Origin: Rhynochetos jubatus
Taxonomy: Eukaryota; Chordata; Aves; Eurypygiformes; Rhynochetidae
Reading direction: 5' to 3'
Length of the DNA: 64,000 nt
Assembly (NCBI GenBank): GCA_027574665.1
Contig: CM050676.1
Span: 6,128,157 to 6,192,156, forward strand
The translations under genes and the position numbers were made by a program. A model generated the notes under the pieces. That model worked only from the letters and a program-made list of their open reading frames with translations, was not told the DNA's origin and made no database searches. How positions within the stretch are numbered: the stretch's first letter is position 1; each line of letters starts with the position of its first letter. Below are positions 34,641 to 46,669 of the stretch, piece after piece.

Positions 34641-35962
34641 TGCGCAAATCCGAGCAACGTGTAACAGAGGGATGCTTTCCTCCTTGGGAAAGCGTTTCCC
34701 GCTGCACAGGCGAGGTGTGTTTGGTGGGATGGCTTTGGCATGGTGTGCCAGCATCCGTGTGCAGGCTCTGCTCTCTCCCTTTTGGCATCTCCCTAAGCCT
34801 GCTGCTGGGCATCCGCTTCCCGCAGCTGAGGTACCCGCTGGGTGGCACGTGAGGACGACCCTGCCCAATCCGCCTCACCCGCTGGGCACAGGACACCTTT
34901 CCTCCTTCAGAAGGTGCCTGGGAGCGCTGGCTGATCTCCCAGATGTGTTCACAGGAACTCTCTGTCCAATGCACACTCAGCCTTCTCTCCTCCCTTGTGA
35001 CTTCTCGTGTACATCATTGCCCAACCATTTCATTTGTTATCTGCAGAGCTATTTATTGGAAGGGAGAGATTTTAAGATGAGAGGTTCTGGTTTCTTCCTC
35101 AAGTTTTGTAGAACCTTTCCTCAGAATATTCTCTCTCCCCTCTCATCCCTTGTGTGCAACTATCTTGTTTTTGCTTTGCAGGAGCTGTTTGTTGAAACCA
35201 TAGCCAAAGATGCTTACGTGTACGCTCAGCAAGGAAAGAGGAAAACTCTGCAAAGGAAAGACCTGGGTAGGGGAACATATTCTGTGTATCCTTAGCAAGG
35301 CTTTCCTAGGATGGAGGATTTTTCCACCTGTCCTGTTATGATGAAGCAGTCGTGTGCTTCTCTTTCTTTCTCTGAAGATGGCAAAGAAAAACTACTCTTC
35401 TACCAAATATTATGCTAATAATTTCACATACCAGCTCCAAAACAAGTAAATCTCTTTGCAATTGGTCACTGTACTGTGATGTAAATTCAAATACTGCTGT
35501 TTGAAGCAGATGCCAATATGGAGTCGTTTATCTATGTTGATTATTTTCAATTTACATTGTAGATAATGCCATTGAAGCTATTGATGAATTTGCTTTTTTG
35601 GAAGGTGAGTTTCTACTTGGTTTCACTTGGTTTCAAAATTTTGTGTAATCTTCTTGGGAGAGAAAGAACTCGATCATTTGCAGAGCCCTCTGTTTCCTCG
35701 TCTTCAATAATTAGTAGTGGTGTAACTTGTTATGCTCCTCTGAGTGGTGAAACACAAATCGAATGAACCCTGAGACACATACGATGCTTTCTAGCTAGAT
35801 TTGGTTTCACTTGTGTGTGATTTGCTTAAAGTTTAAAGAGTTACTGCATGGTCCTTTGGCAGCTTGTAAACAGGTGTCATTTTTTCACATTACTGCATTT
35901 CTGATTCCTGCAACACTCATTTATGGTTGGGATTTTTTTCATTTTTAGGTACCTTGGACTGA
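33731..35962 (+). CDS. POLE4: DNA polymerase epsilon subunit 4
   Basis: POLE4 is a histone-fold accessory subunit that pairs with POLE3 in the nuclear leading-strand DNA polymerase epsilon. Four exons are in phase: 33731-33940, 35182-35266, 35563-35604 and 35949-35962 (TGA at 35960-35962), giving 116 residues against 117 in human. A variable Ala/Gly/Pro-rich N-terminus of about 37 residues is followed by the histone fold: RLPLARVKALVKADPDV, ELFVETIAKDAY, QGKRKTLQRKDLDNAI and EFAFLEGTLD at the C-terminus. All splice sites are GT-AG. The last exon holds only four codons and the stop. The ATG lies inside the CpG island. Confidence 0.97.
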
Positions 35963-37500
35963 GCTGGACAGAGACATAGCTCTCTAGAGAAAGAGACTGT
36001 AGAGATGGACATGGGGTGGAAAACAGGACATTGAGAGTTCAAAAATACTTCCTAGAATCGAAATGCTGAAATAGCAACCGTAATATTTTGTATAAATCTT
36101 AAGTTGTTGTAAGTTCTTTATTTAAAATGCATATTTTTTCATAAATATTTTGCATGTCACTGAACTGTGCCCTGCTGCCATGGAGCAGACTGCTCTCCAG
36201 CTTTGGCCAATGACAGCAGTTGCTCAGAGCAGTGGTCCCTGCCTCTCCAGGTGCTCTGTAGCACCACAGTGATATGAATGGAGAGTGGCCTGGCTCAGAT
36301 GCCAGACATGCTGAATATTTTTTTTACGGAAATGTATTTTTATTTGTATATGTTTGGTTTTTTTCTTGGAAGAACACAATTAAATTTTGGGGTTGTTTTT
36401 TGTTGTTGAACAGCTGTCCTGATTTCTCCTCTGTTGTGAAGGGGATGGTGTTCTGTAGCACTGTGGTAAATGGCATAGTTTGGACAGGATGCCTTCTAAT
36501 AGTATTTTGCTTTTGCTAAATGTTTCCTCAAGGCACCTATCCCAGTGAAGCCTAGCTGTCCTCCAGGAACTACTCTGAGCTACAGGGAAACTTGGCTTGT
36601 TCCTAGGGGCATACAGCTTCCATAAATTTGTGATTGGTGCACCTGTAAGTAATTGTAGCCAAAAAAACCCCCAAAGCCAAACCCCCTCTTTTGAACACAA
36701 GTGGTGTCAGATGCATTACACTGCCACCCCTGTTCTCGTGTGCACTCTGTTTCCTGAATCTGGCCAAAAAAACCTCCCTGGGAGTTGGATCTCTTCCCTT
36801 CCACATGCCCAGTGGGTGCAGAGATCCCAACCTCTGTAATTCAGAGCCACAGGCAGCAAGTGTTCAGCACATACTTGGCGGGTGTGTCTGCAAGAGTCCG
36901 TTAGGGCACACAAGCAACCATCTGTGCCTCTGCAGTTTCCAGGACTTGGGACACTAGTCCTTCCCTATGTGGATTTAACACACTAGGAAGAATGATGCCT
37001 TCCCTTGGCTCCAGGGCTCACTTGGCAAACCCAGAGCTGCAGGCCTCTCTCTCTGTGGGGTCGTGGGGAGCATGCTGTCATTGCTGATGAGGCTGAGTCC
37101 TACCGTGTTGTCATCTCTATCAAAAAGCCAGCTTTGCCTTCGTTCTGGTGGTGTGAGGGACAAAAGAGGGTTGGCTCTAGATAAAAAGGTCATTGAATGC
37201 AATGAGTGAGGGTGAAGGGTGCATGTTCTTTTCAAAGGGGGGGACTTGAAAGTGACTCCAAGTCACCACAAACTAAATTCGTTTGAAAGTGGAGGTAGGA
37301 ACAAAGACTCCCAAAGGAGCTTCCCCAGGCTGGGAGCAAAATCAGTTGCTCTCATGAAGCACTTTGAAGTTTGGTCCAAGCTGATCCCCACAGACACGTG
37401 GGAACTATGCCATCACTGCCCAGGCTGCTAAGGTGTTTGTTCAGTTCACAATCTGGAGACAGATGCTGGCGATATGCAAACCAATTTGTCTCGAGCTGTT
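35963..37500. other. POLE4 3' UTR and intergenic stretch
   Basis: An A+T-rich 3' UTR with several near-consensus poly(A) signals (for example ATAAAT near 36140 and ATTAAA near 36380) is followed by about 1 kb without a recognised feature. Confidence 0.5.
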
Positions 37501-37566
37501 CACCTTCTCACCTGCTGAGGGAGGGCCCTGGATAAGTATCGGGGATACTGAAGACCAAGGTGCAGT

Positions 37567-40500
37567 ATGCAGCACCCGCTAGCCACAGTCTTCTTCGCAG
37601 GGCTCTTGCATGCTCCCGTCTTTGCCGGTAAGTTCCTTTTTGCCTTCTGGTTGTCTTTGGCGCTGCTTTGGCCTCTTGCATAGGAGAGAAAAGGGCTTGC
37701 GTTGTGGGTGTGTGGTACGATGCTGTGTGTGGGCTTCGCTCGTACCTGGTGCTTCTGTATAGGCATGGTGTATGTTTTGTATGGTGCCTCAGTGTGAGCA
37801 GCACGGAGGATTGTCAGCATGGGGGTTTGTCTTGGAGGAAGATGCCGTGCAGAAACCTTTGGTGAGTTTAATGCCTGTGAGCTGCTTTGTGCTGTGTGGG
37901 ATTACTCCCCTTACCCGAACTCACACTGCAGTACTGTGGAAGTAGAAGAGAGCAGGGGACTGATGTCCTAAGATAAAACACTGCTGAACGCAGCCTTTTC
38001 TTGGAGTAATGAATCTGATAGGGTGTTTGGCCCAACTAGCAGGTCTGAGAGGTCAAATGGGTCATGTCCATTTATAACTACTATAAACCTCTTCCTTGTG
38101 CTGAAGCCTTTTGGTTCAGGGTGGCAGGTGGCTGGAGACCTTGTGCTCGGCGTGCAGTGCTTCCTCTCAGCTCAAGCAGGAAAGATGAACTGTTATTGGA
38201 GTAGGCTGGGCTTGATGGTTTGTGACTGCAGGTGCCAGAGCCATCAACAGAGAGGACAAGCAAGTGAACCTGTTTGCAGAGAGGGGCTGCTGCAGGAGGC
38301 AGAGCCATTTCCTCCACGTTGGGCGCGGTGAGTCTGGGCCCTTCAAGCTTCCCCACTCATGTCCTGCCCATCATCCCTCTTTATGATATTTCTTTATGTT
38401 GAAATTATGGTAGTGACTTCTCCCTCAGGGGGTTAAGGACAGAAATACTCTGGGGACTTGTCACCCACATAACACAACACTTAAAGCATGTTTTGTAGAA
38501 TAGGAGCTGATGAGTAGCCTGGCCCCTGGGTTTGTTCATCTGCACAAAAGAGCTTTCATTTCCTTTACCAGCGGGCTGCAGTGTGGTTGAATTCTGTGTT
38601 TGCCTCTGTCTGATACTGCATGAGTTAAAGACTACCGCAGACTTGTCGTTCCTAGGATTAACGTTAGAAGGTCTGTCAGAAAGACAACTGGCTTTACTGT
38701 GCGGAGAAAGTCAGAAACGGCTCCATTTATTCACCAAAGTCTGTGGCCTTCAGGAGCAGCCTTCAGTCTCAGTTCCCTTCACAGCAGTAGTAAGGCTACT
38801 TAACACGAGCTTCAGCTGCTTTTAGTGCAGATATGTGAAAGTGCCCTTAAACGGTCTGGCTGAAAGTCTGAGGCTTTTTAGGGTTTTTTTCAGTGCATGA
38901 GAGCAGTACTTGTACACATTTAGCATTCAGTGTTTGCAAAATATCAGGTTCTTACATGAATAGTAGGAATTATAAAATTATAAGCAAATTAAGAACTGTC
39001 AGAAGCAGTGACAGCTTGTCACCTCCAGAGGAAACAACTTCAAAACAGTAAATAATGATGAAAATAAGAAAAATAGTGATGAAATTACTAAGTATTGCCT
39101 GTATTGCTGTGGAGATGGGAGAACAGGGGTTAACAGTGTCTTCAGCTGGCAGTGTAGTGTCCTTTGAAAAGTGACCAGCTGTCTTCGCCCTTGCTGCCGG
39201 TGAGGAGCGTCCACAGGCATCACCACCTGGGAAGGGCTGATAGCAGTTTGGAGTGTATCTGGCTTACTCCGCACTCGCTTGCCTGGACAAAGAAATCCTC
39301 AGGCAGCTAGCAGGAGCTACAACCGGAATGTGAGTTTAAAATGCCCCTCCGTATTTCCTGGTGTCATGCAGCATGGTGATGATGGTGGCTGTCTTTAGCA
39401 CTGACACTGAAAACAAGTGTTTAAATCAATGCAGAATTAAAGTTTTGCAGCACACACTGGGTCTGCGACTCCAGCAGGCTAAAGCAAATTACAGTGCTGT
39501 TAAACTACTCAGTGGGCATTTTTAAGGCCAGTTTTGTTCCCTATTATATGGTGAAGTGAGTATTTACATCAGACAACCCTTCAGTATGGACAGCACTATT
39601 GAGGAACCAGCTCACTTTAGACAGATTTTCAGATGGAACCTCCATTAGGCAGTGACCACTGATAGTTCACAAACTCAAAATGTAGCAGAGTAAACCGATT
39701 TAACCCTGGATGCCACGGTCCAGCATTTCTCCCGGCCCCCCACCCATTCTCACCTTCCTGCCCTCTGCCCTTAGCGCTAATGTGGCAGTGCCACAGGTCT
39801 GGGGACCTGTGAAACTGGGATTTGGCAGGGGGAGGGGCAGAATTGTTTCAGCTGAAGCAGCTCCATGAACAGGTTCATCAGGCTCTAGGTAAGGGGGGCT
39901 GTGTTTCTCTTCCTGCCCTGAGTCCACTGGGTGCTCAGGCCGGTTTGGTACATCTGAGGTCTGCAGTTCAGCAACAGCTGAGTATTCACATTTTCCCTTT
40001 GCCAATCTATGTACTCATCTATTCTCACTCCATCCTTCATGAGCTCAGTAAATAATATAAACCCTACTGTTTCCTAGTGAATTTTTAATGGCATTCTTTT
40101 TATTCTGTAGTACACTTACAAGTCTGTTATGACTACTGAAGGGCTTTCTGGGATTTCCGCAGGTGCTCAGGGTGGAGGAATGTCCCTTGCAGACAGGCTT
40201 TCAGGGCAGACCATGTCTTTTTCTTCAGTGTTAGTGTTCTACTTGGCCCTGGTTTGAACTTGGGCCTCCCCAGCATCATGTAAGTAGTGAGGAGTGATCC
40301 TTTTGTCAATCCTGTGTTTCACAGACGTCTCTGGCAGTCCTGTCAGCATGGATGTTGGAAAGTGCTGGTCCAGTTGCCTGTCCCAGCAGATCATCTCCCC
40401 AAGCCCTGGCCTCCTAGGGCTCTCCAGACACTCCTCCATGCTTGATTTCCTTAGAAGCAAGAAGGTGAGAAAAGTGTGTTTGTGTCATCCCCATGACAGG

Positions 40501-41754
40501 AGCAGCTGGGTCTAGGTGGAGGTCATACACTGGTGCCTGGAGCTGTGATTTTTGTACATATTTTAAAATACTTGTTCTTGTCTTCTGCCTTGCAGAAAAC
40601 CCATCCCTGAGCCTCTTGTCCTCCCTTAGCCAGCAAGCAGTGCGATATGCAGGCTAGACAAATGGAAACTACCCAGCAATGCTGGATACCTCGAGGCAGA
40701 CGAAGGGTCAGAGTTCAGCTGAAGGGCTATCACAGCTGCTCCAGGCATCAATCAAGCATATTTCTGCCCTCCCCAGCCCAGCAGCAAGACCAACTCAGCC
40801 ACATATGCTGTATCTCCAATATGTGAAAGCTGGTGTCCTATATGTAGAGGGGTTGGAGGCCTTTTTTTGCCTAGTTGAGCAAAACTGGCAAGACCAGTGA
40901 TTTCATGATGAATATCTGGCCTTTGAGGTGCTTATGTCGTTCCCTTCTTACATGCTATGTGTCACTCCTAGGAGGACTAGAAGGAGCCTGTGCATTTGGG
41001 GCACAGCTGTGCACAGACTGTGATCTCTCCTTATCCTGGAAGTGACATTGCCTAAAGTCCCACCTCCACCAGGATAACTAACTCTGGAGAGGGAATGGAA
41101 ACAAACTCTGCATAGTGCTTGCACGTGTGTGTCCTGTGAGTGTTCACCTGGGTAACTGTGAAAAATCCTGTTGCCACTTGTCCCACTGTTGTCACCATTG
41201 TGGCATTGGTGGTGCAGCATCTTCCAGGTGGGCAGGTCCATATTCATTCCCTGGAACTGTCATCACACGGGTCTTCCCAGTCAGGAGCCTGGGCTGAAAC
41301 AAGGGCTGCTTTAGCCAGTACAGTTCTGAGGTTGTAGCAGGGGTTTGAGGAATAAACAGTTTTGCTATCACTGTGTCACTGGAAAGAGCACCGCCACAGC
41401 AATGCATCGCTGCCAGGCAGGGAGAAAGGAGTAAAAGCTGAGTCAGCTCTAGGTCAGAAGAGGTTTTTATCAGGGAGCTGGTGGTGGAAGTTGTTCTCCG
41501 TGACCTGTTTTTACCAGTGTGTATGCCACTTGCCGCCTTCTGCCCAGCTCCAGGTCCAGCACCCCAACTTGTCACTGCGGCCGGGAGCCCCACGCTCCTG
41601 CCCTGTGGGTTCCTGCTGCCAGCCTGCCCGCGTGCATGTGGAGTGTGTCGTGCTCTTCCAAGGCACTCGGGAGGTGGAGGTGATCAATGGCTGTCACTGC
41701 AGCACATGCTCTGAAAACCTTCTTTTGAGACTCTCCCTGGGAGGTCACAGTTGA
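37567..41754 (+). CDS. Small secreted cystine-knot-like protein (candidate Pinhead-type gene)
   Basis: Five exons keep one open frame: 37567-37627, 38232-38327, 39829-39888, 40325-40464 and 41548-41754, with GT-AG sites and phases 0-1, 1-1, 1-1, 1-0 and 0-stop (187 residues). Exon 1 is a signal peptide (MQHPLATVFFAGLLHAPVFA). The mature part is basic and cysteine-rich. SMDVGKCWSSC and the C-terminal VEVINGCHCSTC are the spacing seen in C-terminal cystine-knot growth factors and antagonists. An AATAAA lies at 42046-42051. It stands about 6.5 kb upstream of ADMP on the same strand. I do not recognise the sequence as a specific named protein. Pinhead is the family I would test first, because it is a secreted cystine-knot protein linked to Admp in other chordates. 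Confidence 0.65.
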
Positions 41755-42045
41755 CGTGGGGAAATGCTCCAACCTGACCTACAGTGCAGGTGTGGGAATG
41801 ACAGAGAGCTCCCTCCCTCCCTCCAAGAATATGAGGATGAGCCCTTCTGTGTCACCAGCACCAACATCAGAGCTCAACGTGATCTAGCAACACTCCAGCC
41901 TGCTGCACAAGCCCTCCTTGCCTTCCGTGGGAAGGGGATTGTATTGTATCCTGTCAAGGTCTGGGTTTTCTTTCCCCTTCTGTTGCAGGACAGGTCTGCA
42001 AGTGAAATCTTAATTCTCTGCCCCTGTGCATGGTGTGAGGAGGGA

Positions 42046-42051
42046 AATAAA
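42046..42051 (+). terminator. Poly(A) signal AATAAA of the upstream cystine-knot gene
   Basis: Canonical AATAAA about 290 bases after the stop at 41754, fitting a short 3' UTR. The 215-codon open frame across this stretch is therefore not needed as a gene. Confidence 0.6.
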
Positions 42052-42097
42052 ACCACCTTGCGTTGCAGGAAAGGGTCTGATCATATGAACTCTGATC

Positions 42098-42175
42098 ATA
42101 GCATCAGAATAACCAAGACTGGGAAGGACCTCAGGGGCCTCCACTCCAACATCCCCACTGAAAGCAAGGAAAACA
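42098..42175 (+). mobile_element. CR1-like remnant
   Basis: AGAATAACCAAGACTGGGAA followed by GGACCTCAGGGGCC resembles the diverged CR1 3' region. Only about 80 bases are recognisable. Confidence 0.4.
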
Positions 42176-44580
42176 ACCTGCGGATAAAACCTCTACTGGA
42201 AACAGACCACTTAGCAACCACTAAAAAAATTGGTTTCCTTTCTGGTAGTGTGAACTGCCCTTTCATCTCAGCACCAGTGAATGACACTGATGTTTCAAAA
42301 ATCACTCAGAAATGGGAGCTCCAAGCTAAATCGTTCCAGACAGGTCAGGGCAAACCTTCCACTGGGATAAAGCTGAATTGGTTTGCCCTGAACTGGTGTG
42401 CTGTCTTGTGAGTTCACACATAAAATAACCCAAGAGTCACATCAGTGAAGATAAGCTGATCTCTTTCTATCGGAATGGAAAGTCCTCTGGAAATGATTTT
42501 CCACAACGGCTTGATAGAATCAGTTCTCTTGGAATTTGTTGATGTCATTTTACTGGCATTTCTGCATCCCGTTCAAACCTTCCCGGCAGCTCCTGTGACA
42601 GGGCTGTGCAACAGCCACTAGAGAGGGACAGAGACCAACGGGTGTCCCAACGTGAGCCGAAAAGGCAGCCAAGTGGCCTGACCTAGAGAGGCTAGGGCAG
42701 CCGGATGGGTGGCTGAGGGAACAAACCCCAGGGGCTCTGCTTGTGGATCTGCGTCCCACCCTCCAAGAACTGGAGGAGGGTCCGCACCCAGGCATCGGTG
42801 CTCCCGCAGCCCTGCGGCTCGTGTAACCCGGTGGCAAGACACGGCAAGTGGAAAAGAAAATTAGTCAGTGTGAAGTGCTTTTTTCTAGAGGTGGGAGAAT
42901 CAGCATTTACTTCCCAGACGTGTGACTGGAAGGTGCTGGACGATGCTGTTGTCCCCAGGGTGGCTAATGGACTGTGGCTTATTCGGCGATAATGGCTCGG
43001 GGCTGGGAAATGTGGACTCGCCCCCAGTTTTGCCTCTGCCCTAGGGCAGGTCTCTGCACTTTCCCCTGTAAAGTCAGGCTGACACTTGAGTGTCATGTTA
43101 AAGACTGGACACATCAGGGCAGGGAGGGCTGGAGAAGGACGTTAAAATCTCACCCAGAAATACTGGTTTCCAGAAATCAGTTGTCATCTTGTGTCCCCCT
43201 CTTCAGGCATCCCAGAGAGGTTTGCTTTCAGTAACCACTTTTCAGTGTACTGACAGCGCAGCCCCATCCTGTAAGAAAGAAATCTCCAGCAGCTGATGAA
43301 GTAGCTGGGAAGGGGCAGGAAACTCTCACAACCAAACACAAACCCTGAAGGACCCACACCCAGGGCCTGGGACAGGGCCAGACTAGGTACTATTTAGAGC
43401 CAAAACTAAGGCTGATTTAGCGGTCAACCTAGCAACCCTCCTGCCCTGCCATGCAATGGAGATTTTAATCCTAATTTACTTGGTGGAAAGAAAAGCTGAG
43501 AGGTTTAGCAGATAAACTGTTTTTTTCTACGCAGATCATACATTCAAACTGTCCTGTCGGGCAGGACAGCCTGTGCCTGTTTCCTTCCAAGTAGACAAGA
43601 GTCTTTGCTGGAGCAGCCTCTGTCTGTTCTCTTGAGCTGCTGAGCTCCTGCCTGGGCCAGCTGGGACCTGCCACGGAGGTGATGTGTCCTGGCCTGGAGG
43701 CGACATGTCAGCGAAGATGTGGGGTTTTGGTCTGTCCACCCAAAACTCCCCTTCACCCTGATCTGTGCATGGCTCCTTAACTGTCAGACAAGGTATGTCA
43801 AATCCGAATGTGACCTATTTTTGCCCAGAGAATTTTTCATTGAGTTAGAGCTTGAATAGGGAAAGAAAAGGCAAAGCAGGACTTGGTCCTGCACCCCCCA
43901 GAACCAGGGCCATTGCCTGCCCTCCCTTTCCTTCCCTCTGATACCAGCCTTCCTCAGTCCCACAGCGAAGGGACACAGATGTAGTAGCTCATGCAGCCTC
44001 CATCACCCCAGCCCTAGCCAGCTCTTCTTGCAGTGGAGAGCTAAGAGCCCAGCCCAAAGCAAGTCCCTGGGAGGTGCCTGGGGGAATATCTCCAGGAGAG
44101 TCATCTGGCTTCAGCATCCAAGAAGACCCTGGCAAATCCAGAGAGAAATGCTGAATTAATTAATGTTATGTAATGTTCCGCAACTCCCTGGTGTGAGCAT
44201 GTGTCTCTGGAAAAAGTGCTGCCGTGAGCATTTTACGTTCCAAGATAATGTGTAACAGCTCAGGCTGTCTCCCCAGAGATGGGGCTTTCACAGGGCCAGG
44301 TACAGGACTCACAATTTGCGCCCAGAATAACCTCACTTTGCTCTGTGGTCTGAAACCGAGATGGAGGAACAAAACCTATCACTGAGGCCCTGAGCTGGTG
44401 AAGGACTGAGCCCCAGACTCTCAGCTGGGGACCCTCACGCAGAAAACAGCATTTCCCACACCAGGTGCTGGATGCCGGAGCCTGACGCTGTCTGCACTGC
44501 ATGGCAGACAGTGGTGAGGACACTGCAGCCACGGGTGGCCTACGTGCAGCCCCAGCTTGTATTTTCTTCTTTCCTTGCAG
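42176..44580. other. Intergenic stretch between the two cystine-knot genes
   Basis: The 5' exons of the second cystine-knot gene probably lie here. An ATG with a hydrophobic start (MEILILIYL at 43457) could be a signal peptide, but its splice donor is not convincing. A cysteine- and Trp-containing frame on the minus strand near 42700-42810 is discussed among the rejected items. Confidence 0.35.
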
Positions 44581-46510
44581 GTGGACTTTTCTGTGTGCCC
44601 ACGAAGTTCAACACTGCTCTAGTCAAAAGCCCACAAGGTGAGGAGATGCTGAGAGAACAGTGAAATGAAGGAAAAATGCTATCGAGTTTCCCAGGTGGAA
44701 TATTATTATGAAATTGTGCACAGCTCTGCGGGATACAGAGAGAAATGGCTCAAGGTTGGTTTCCCAAGGCTTGGCCTCCTCTGTGGTAGGCTCAGCTGAG
44801 CTGGTGGGTCCACATGTGGGATTTGAACAGCAGGTGGATGCCCTGACATGGGAAGTTTCACCCTGGTAGAGCTAAGCACACACTGGCTACTAACCATGGT
44901 GGAAAAAATCTTACATTCATATTATTTTATGCTATAAAATATACTGCCACTAATTTGTGTATGCATCAGTGCCATAAATTAGCAAATGGCCTTTTCTTTG
45001 GGGTGAGGATTTCTTTAAAAAATAAGGGAGTAATGAGATAATTATTAAAAAAATTATTTAATCATTCAGTATGTCTTAAGCTCAGTTCAACAGAGACTGT
45101 ACTCTCTCCTTCAGCATAGCTTTTGTGCACAGGAACCTCTGGCTCAGAAAACACTGGTGTGCCCCCAAAATACTGTTCCTTAGAAGCTCTGTGGCGCTGG
45201 TACCCTTTCGCAGGGGTGTGCATTCAGGCTGAGGATGCAGGGTGGGCAGAGGGCAGAGTGACTGGCATCTACCCTGGGGTGTCCCCAGTGAAGGGCTGCA
45301 GGGGATTTTCGTGCCTTTGTTTTGCAAATCTTTGCAGGAAATTGATGTGGGAAGGTGCTTGGGCAGCTGCTCCTCGGGGGATCCCTGCTTGCTTAGGTAA
45401 GCACAGCTGCCACGATCCGGCAGTTCTCATTCCGGGGCACATCCGCACGCATCCAGTGGAAGGTTTGAGCTGTTCCTGTTCCTCTCAAGTAATGCATCTG
45501 CTGCTCCTGGGGCAGGACCTGGGAGGGTAACACAGGAGCAGATTCTGGGTAGCACCCACAGCTCAACCTCTGGGCTGTGTCTGACAGAGAGCGTAGGGAG
45601 GCATTGGGACACGTTGCCCAGAGAAGCTGTGGATGCCCCATCCCTGGCTGTCTTCAAGGCCAGGGTGGATGAGGCTTGGAGCAACCTGGTCTAGTGGAAG
45701 GTGTCCCTGCCCATGTCAGGGGGTTGGAATTAGATGATCTTTAAGGTCCCTTCCAACCCAAACCATTCTGTGATTCTATGATAACCATGTAAGGACAAAG
45801 CTGAAGCAGAGCAGCAGTTGCAGTGGTGTTGCAGTAGTGTCGCTTCAAGGGATAAAGAATAGCCTGCCAACGATGATGTTGAATTCAGCCTGTTGGGCAG
45901 CTGGTTACAGAGTCTGTGGTCCCCCATGAGAGCAGACACAGATGAGAAGGGGGTCCTGGCAGTGGCTTTCTCTAGGCTGGGATGTGCCATTCCTACTCCC
46001 CACCTGCAATGCTGCCAGGCAGGAGGAGCAGGAGGAGGAGGGGGATGCTCTGGGGTAGGGTTGGTCCAGACAGTTGTTTCAGGCCAGGGAGGCAGCACTT
46101 TGTGTCACTTGCAGACACAAAAGCATGGCAAATGCAAAGGGAAGCAAATAAAACAACAAAAAAAGACATAATCCCTGCTTTGCACAGGCAGAGAGGGAGG
46201 AGACAGTTCACTGAGTTACACCAGGAGTAAGGAATAGATGCTGCTGGGAGAAAGCTGCCTTCCTTCCCACCCCCCTGCTCTGGGGCATCGGCCCCGTTTC
46301 CAGGTGATGAAGCACAGGGCCCCTGATCATGGGGGGCAAGGGACACACTGGATTTGTCCATCTGCAGGGAGTCACAAGGAGAGAGATGTCGGATTTGGTC
46401 AGAAGCTGCCTTCAGCCTCTGCGCCTCACCAGTACGACGTACACACATTCAGGAGCTGCCGAGACTGTGTTCGCATCGTCATTGTCATCCGCCAGTGCAA
46501 GTGCCAGTAG
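44581..46510 (+). CDS. Second cystine-knot secreted protein, partial exon set (Pinhead-like candidate)
   Basis: Three exon candidates face the same way as ADMP. Exon 44581-44637 (phase 1-1) codes GLFCVPTKFNTALVKSPQ. Exon 45338-45396 (phase 0-2) codes EIDVGRCLGSCSSGDPCLL after a strong acceptor (TTTTGCAAATCTTTGCAG). The terminal exon, probably 46368-46510 (phase 1 to stop), ends YDVHTFRSCRDCVRIVIV then IRQCKCQ-stop. Codon third positions in the last exon are mostly G or C in this frame, and AATAAA lies at 46599-46604, about 90 bases past the stop. The C-x-G-x-C and final C-x-C spacing is that of a C-terminal cystine knot. The exon phases do not join as listed, so at least two linking exons or different splice sites are missing, and the start exon is not found. 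Confidence 0.5.
45590..45784 (+). mobile_element. CR1 LINE 3' end
   Basis: Plus-orientation CR1 sequence with CATTGGGACACGTTGCCCAG upstream and the standard end TTAGATGATCTTTAAGGTCC, then CATTCTGTGATTCTATGATA. It is a short 5'-truncated copy of about 190 bases lying between exons of the second cystine-knot gene. Confidence 0.9.
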
Positions 46511-46598
46511 CAGGGCTGGAGAGCTGCAGGTGGGGCTCCTGCAAGACCCTCGCCAGACTGTCTGTAGTATATGTAAATGAGAGAAGGCTAGTTTTTTG

Positions 46599-46604
46599 AA
46601 TAAA
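46599..46604 (+). terminator. Poly(A) signal AATAAA of the second cystine-knot gene
   Basis: Canonical AATAAA 89 bases after the TAG at 46508-46510. A second AATAAA follows near 46664. This supports the reading frame chosen for the terminal exon. Confidence 0.6.
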
Positions 46605-46669
46605 AGCTATTTAAACAGCGCTTGTATAAATGAACCCTCTACAAAATGTTTAGCGGCTTGTAAAATAAA

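Noticed and set aside
33484-34974. A 496-codon minus-strand open frame across the POLE4 CpG island, and similar frames on the plus strand.
   Set aside because: Composition artefact of a very G+C-rich CpG island; low complexity, no domain, and the true gene there is POLE4 with conserved spliced exons.
41764-42411. A 215-codon plus-strand open frame after the first cystine-knot gene.
   Set aside because: It overlaps the expected 3' UTR with AATAAA at 42046 and contains CR1-like sequence; no start context or family resemblance.
42690-42830. Minus-strand frame GCGSTDAWVRTLLQFLEG with a plausible acceptor, resembling the C-terminal exon of a chemokine (Cys then Trp-Val before a helix).
   Set aside because: No upstream minus-strand exon with a CC, CXC or CX3C motif was found in the next 1.5 kb, and the match is only a few residues.
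44699-44756. Possible extra exon VEYYYEIVHSSAGYREKWLK for the second cystine-knot gene.
   Set aside because: It would fit phase 0 to 0 before the 45338 exon, but the donor is weak (GTTGGT) and it does not join the preceding exon.
46368-46599. Alternative open frame of the terminal cystine-knot exon, running past 46510 to about 46599 with ESCRWGSC.
   Set aside because: Although it matches the phase of exon 45338-45396, its third codon positions are not G/C-biased and the other frame ends in a proper C-x-C knot terminus.
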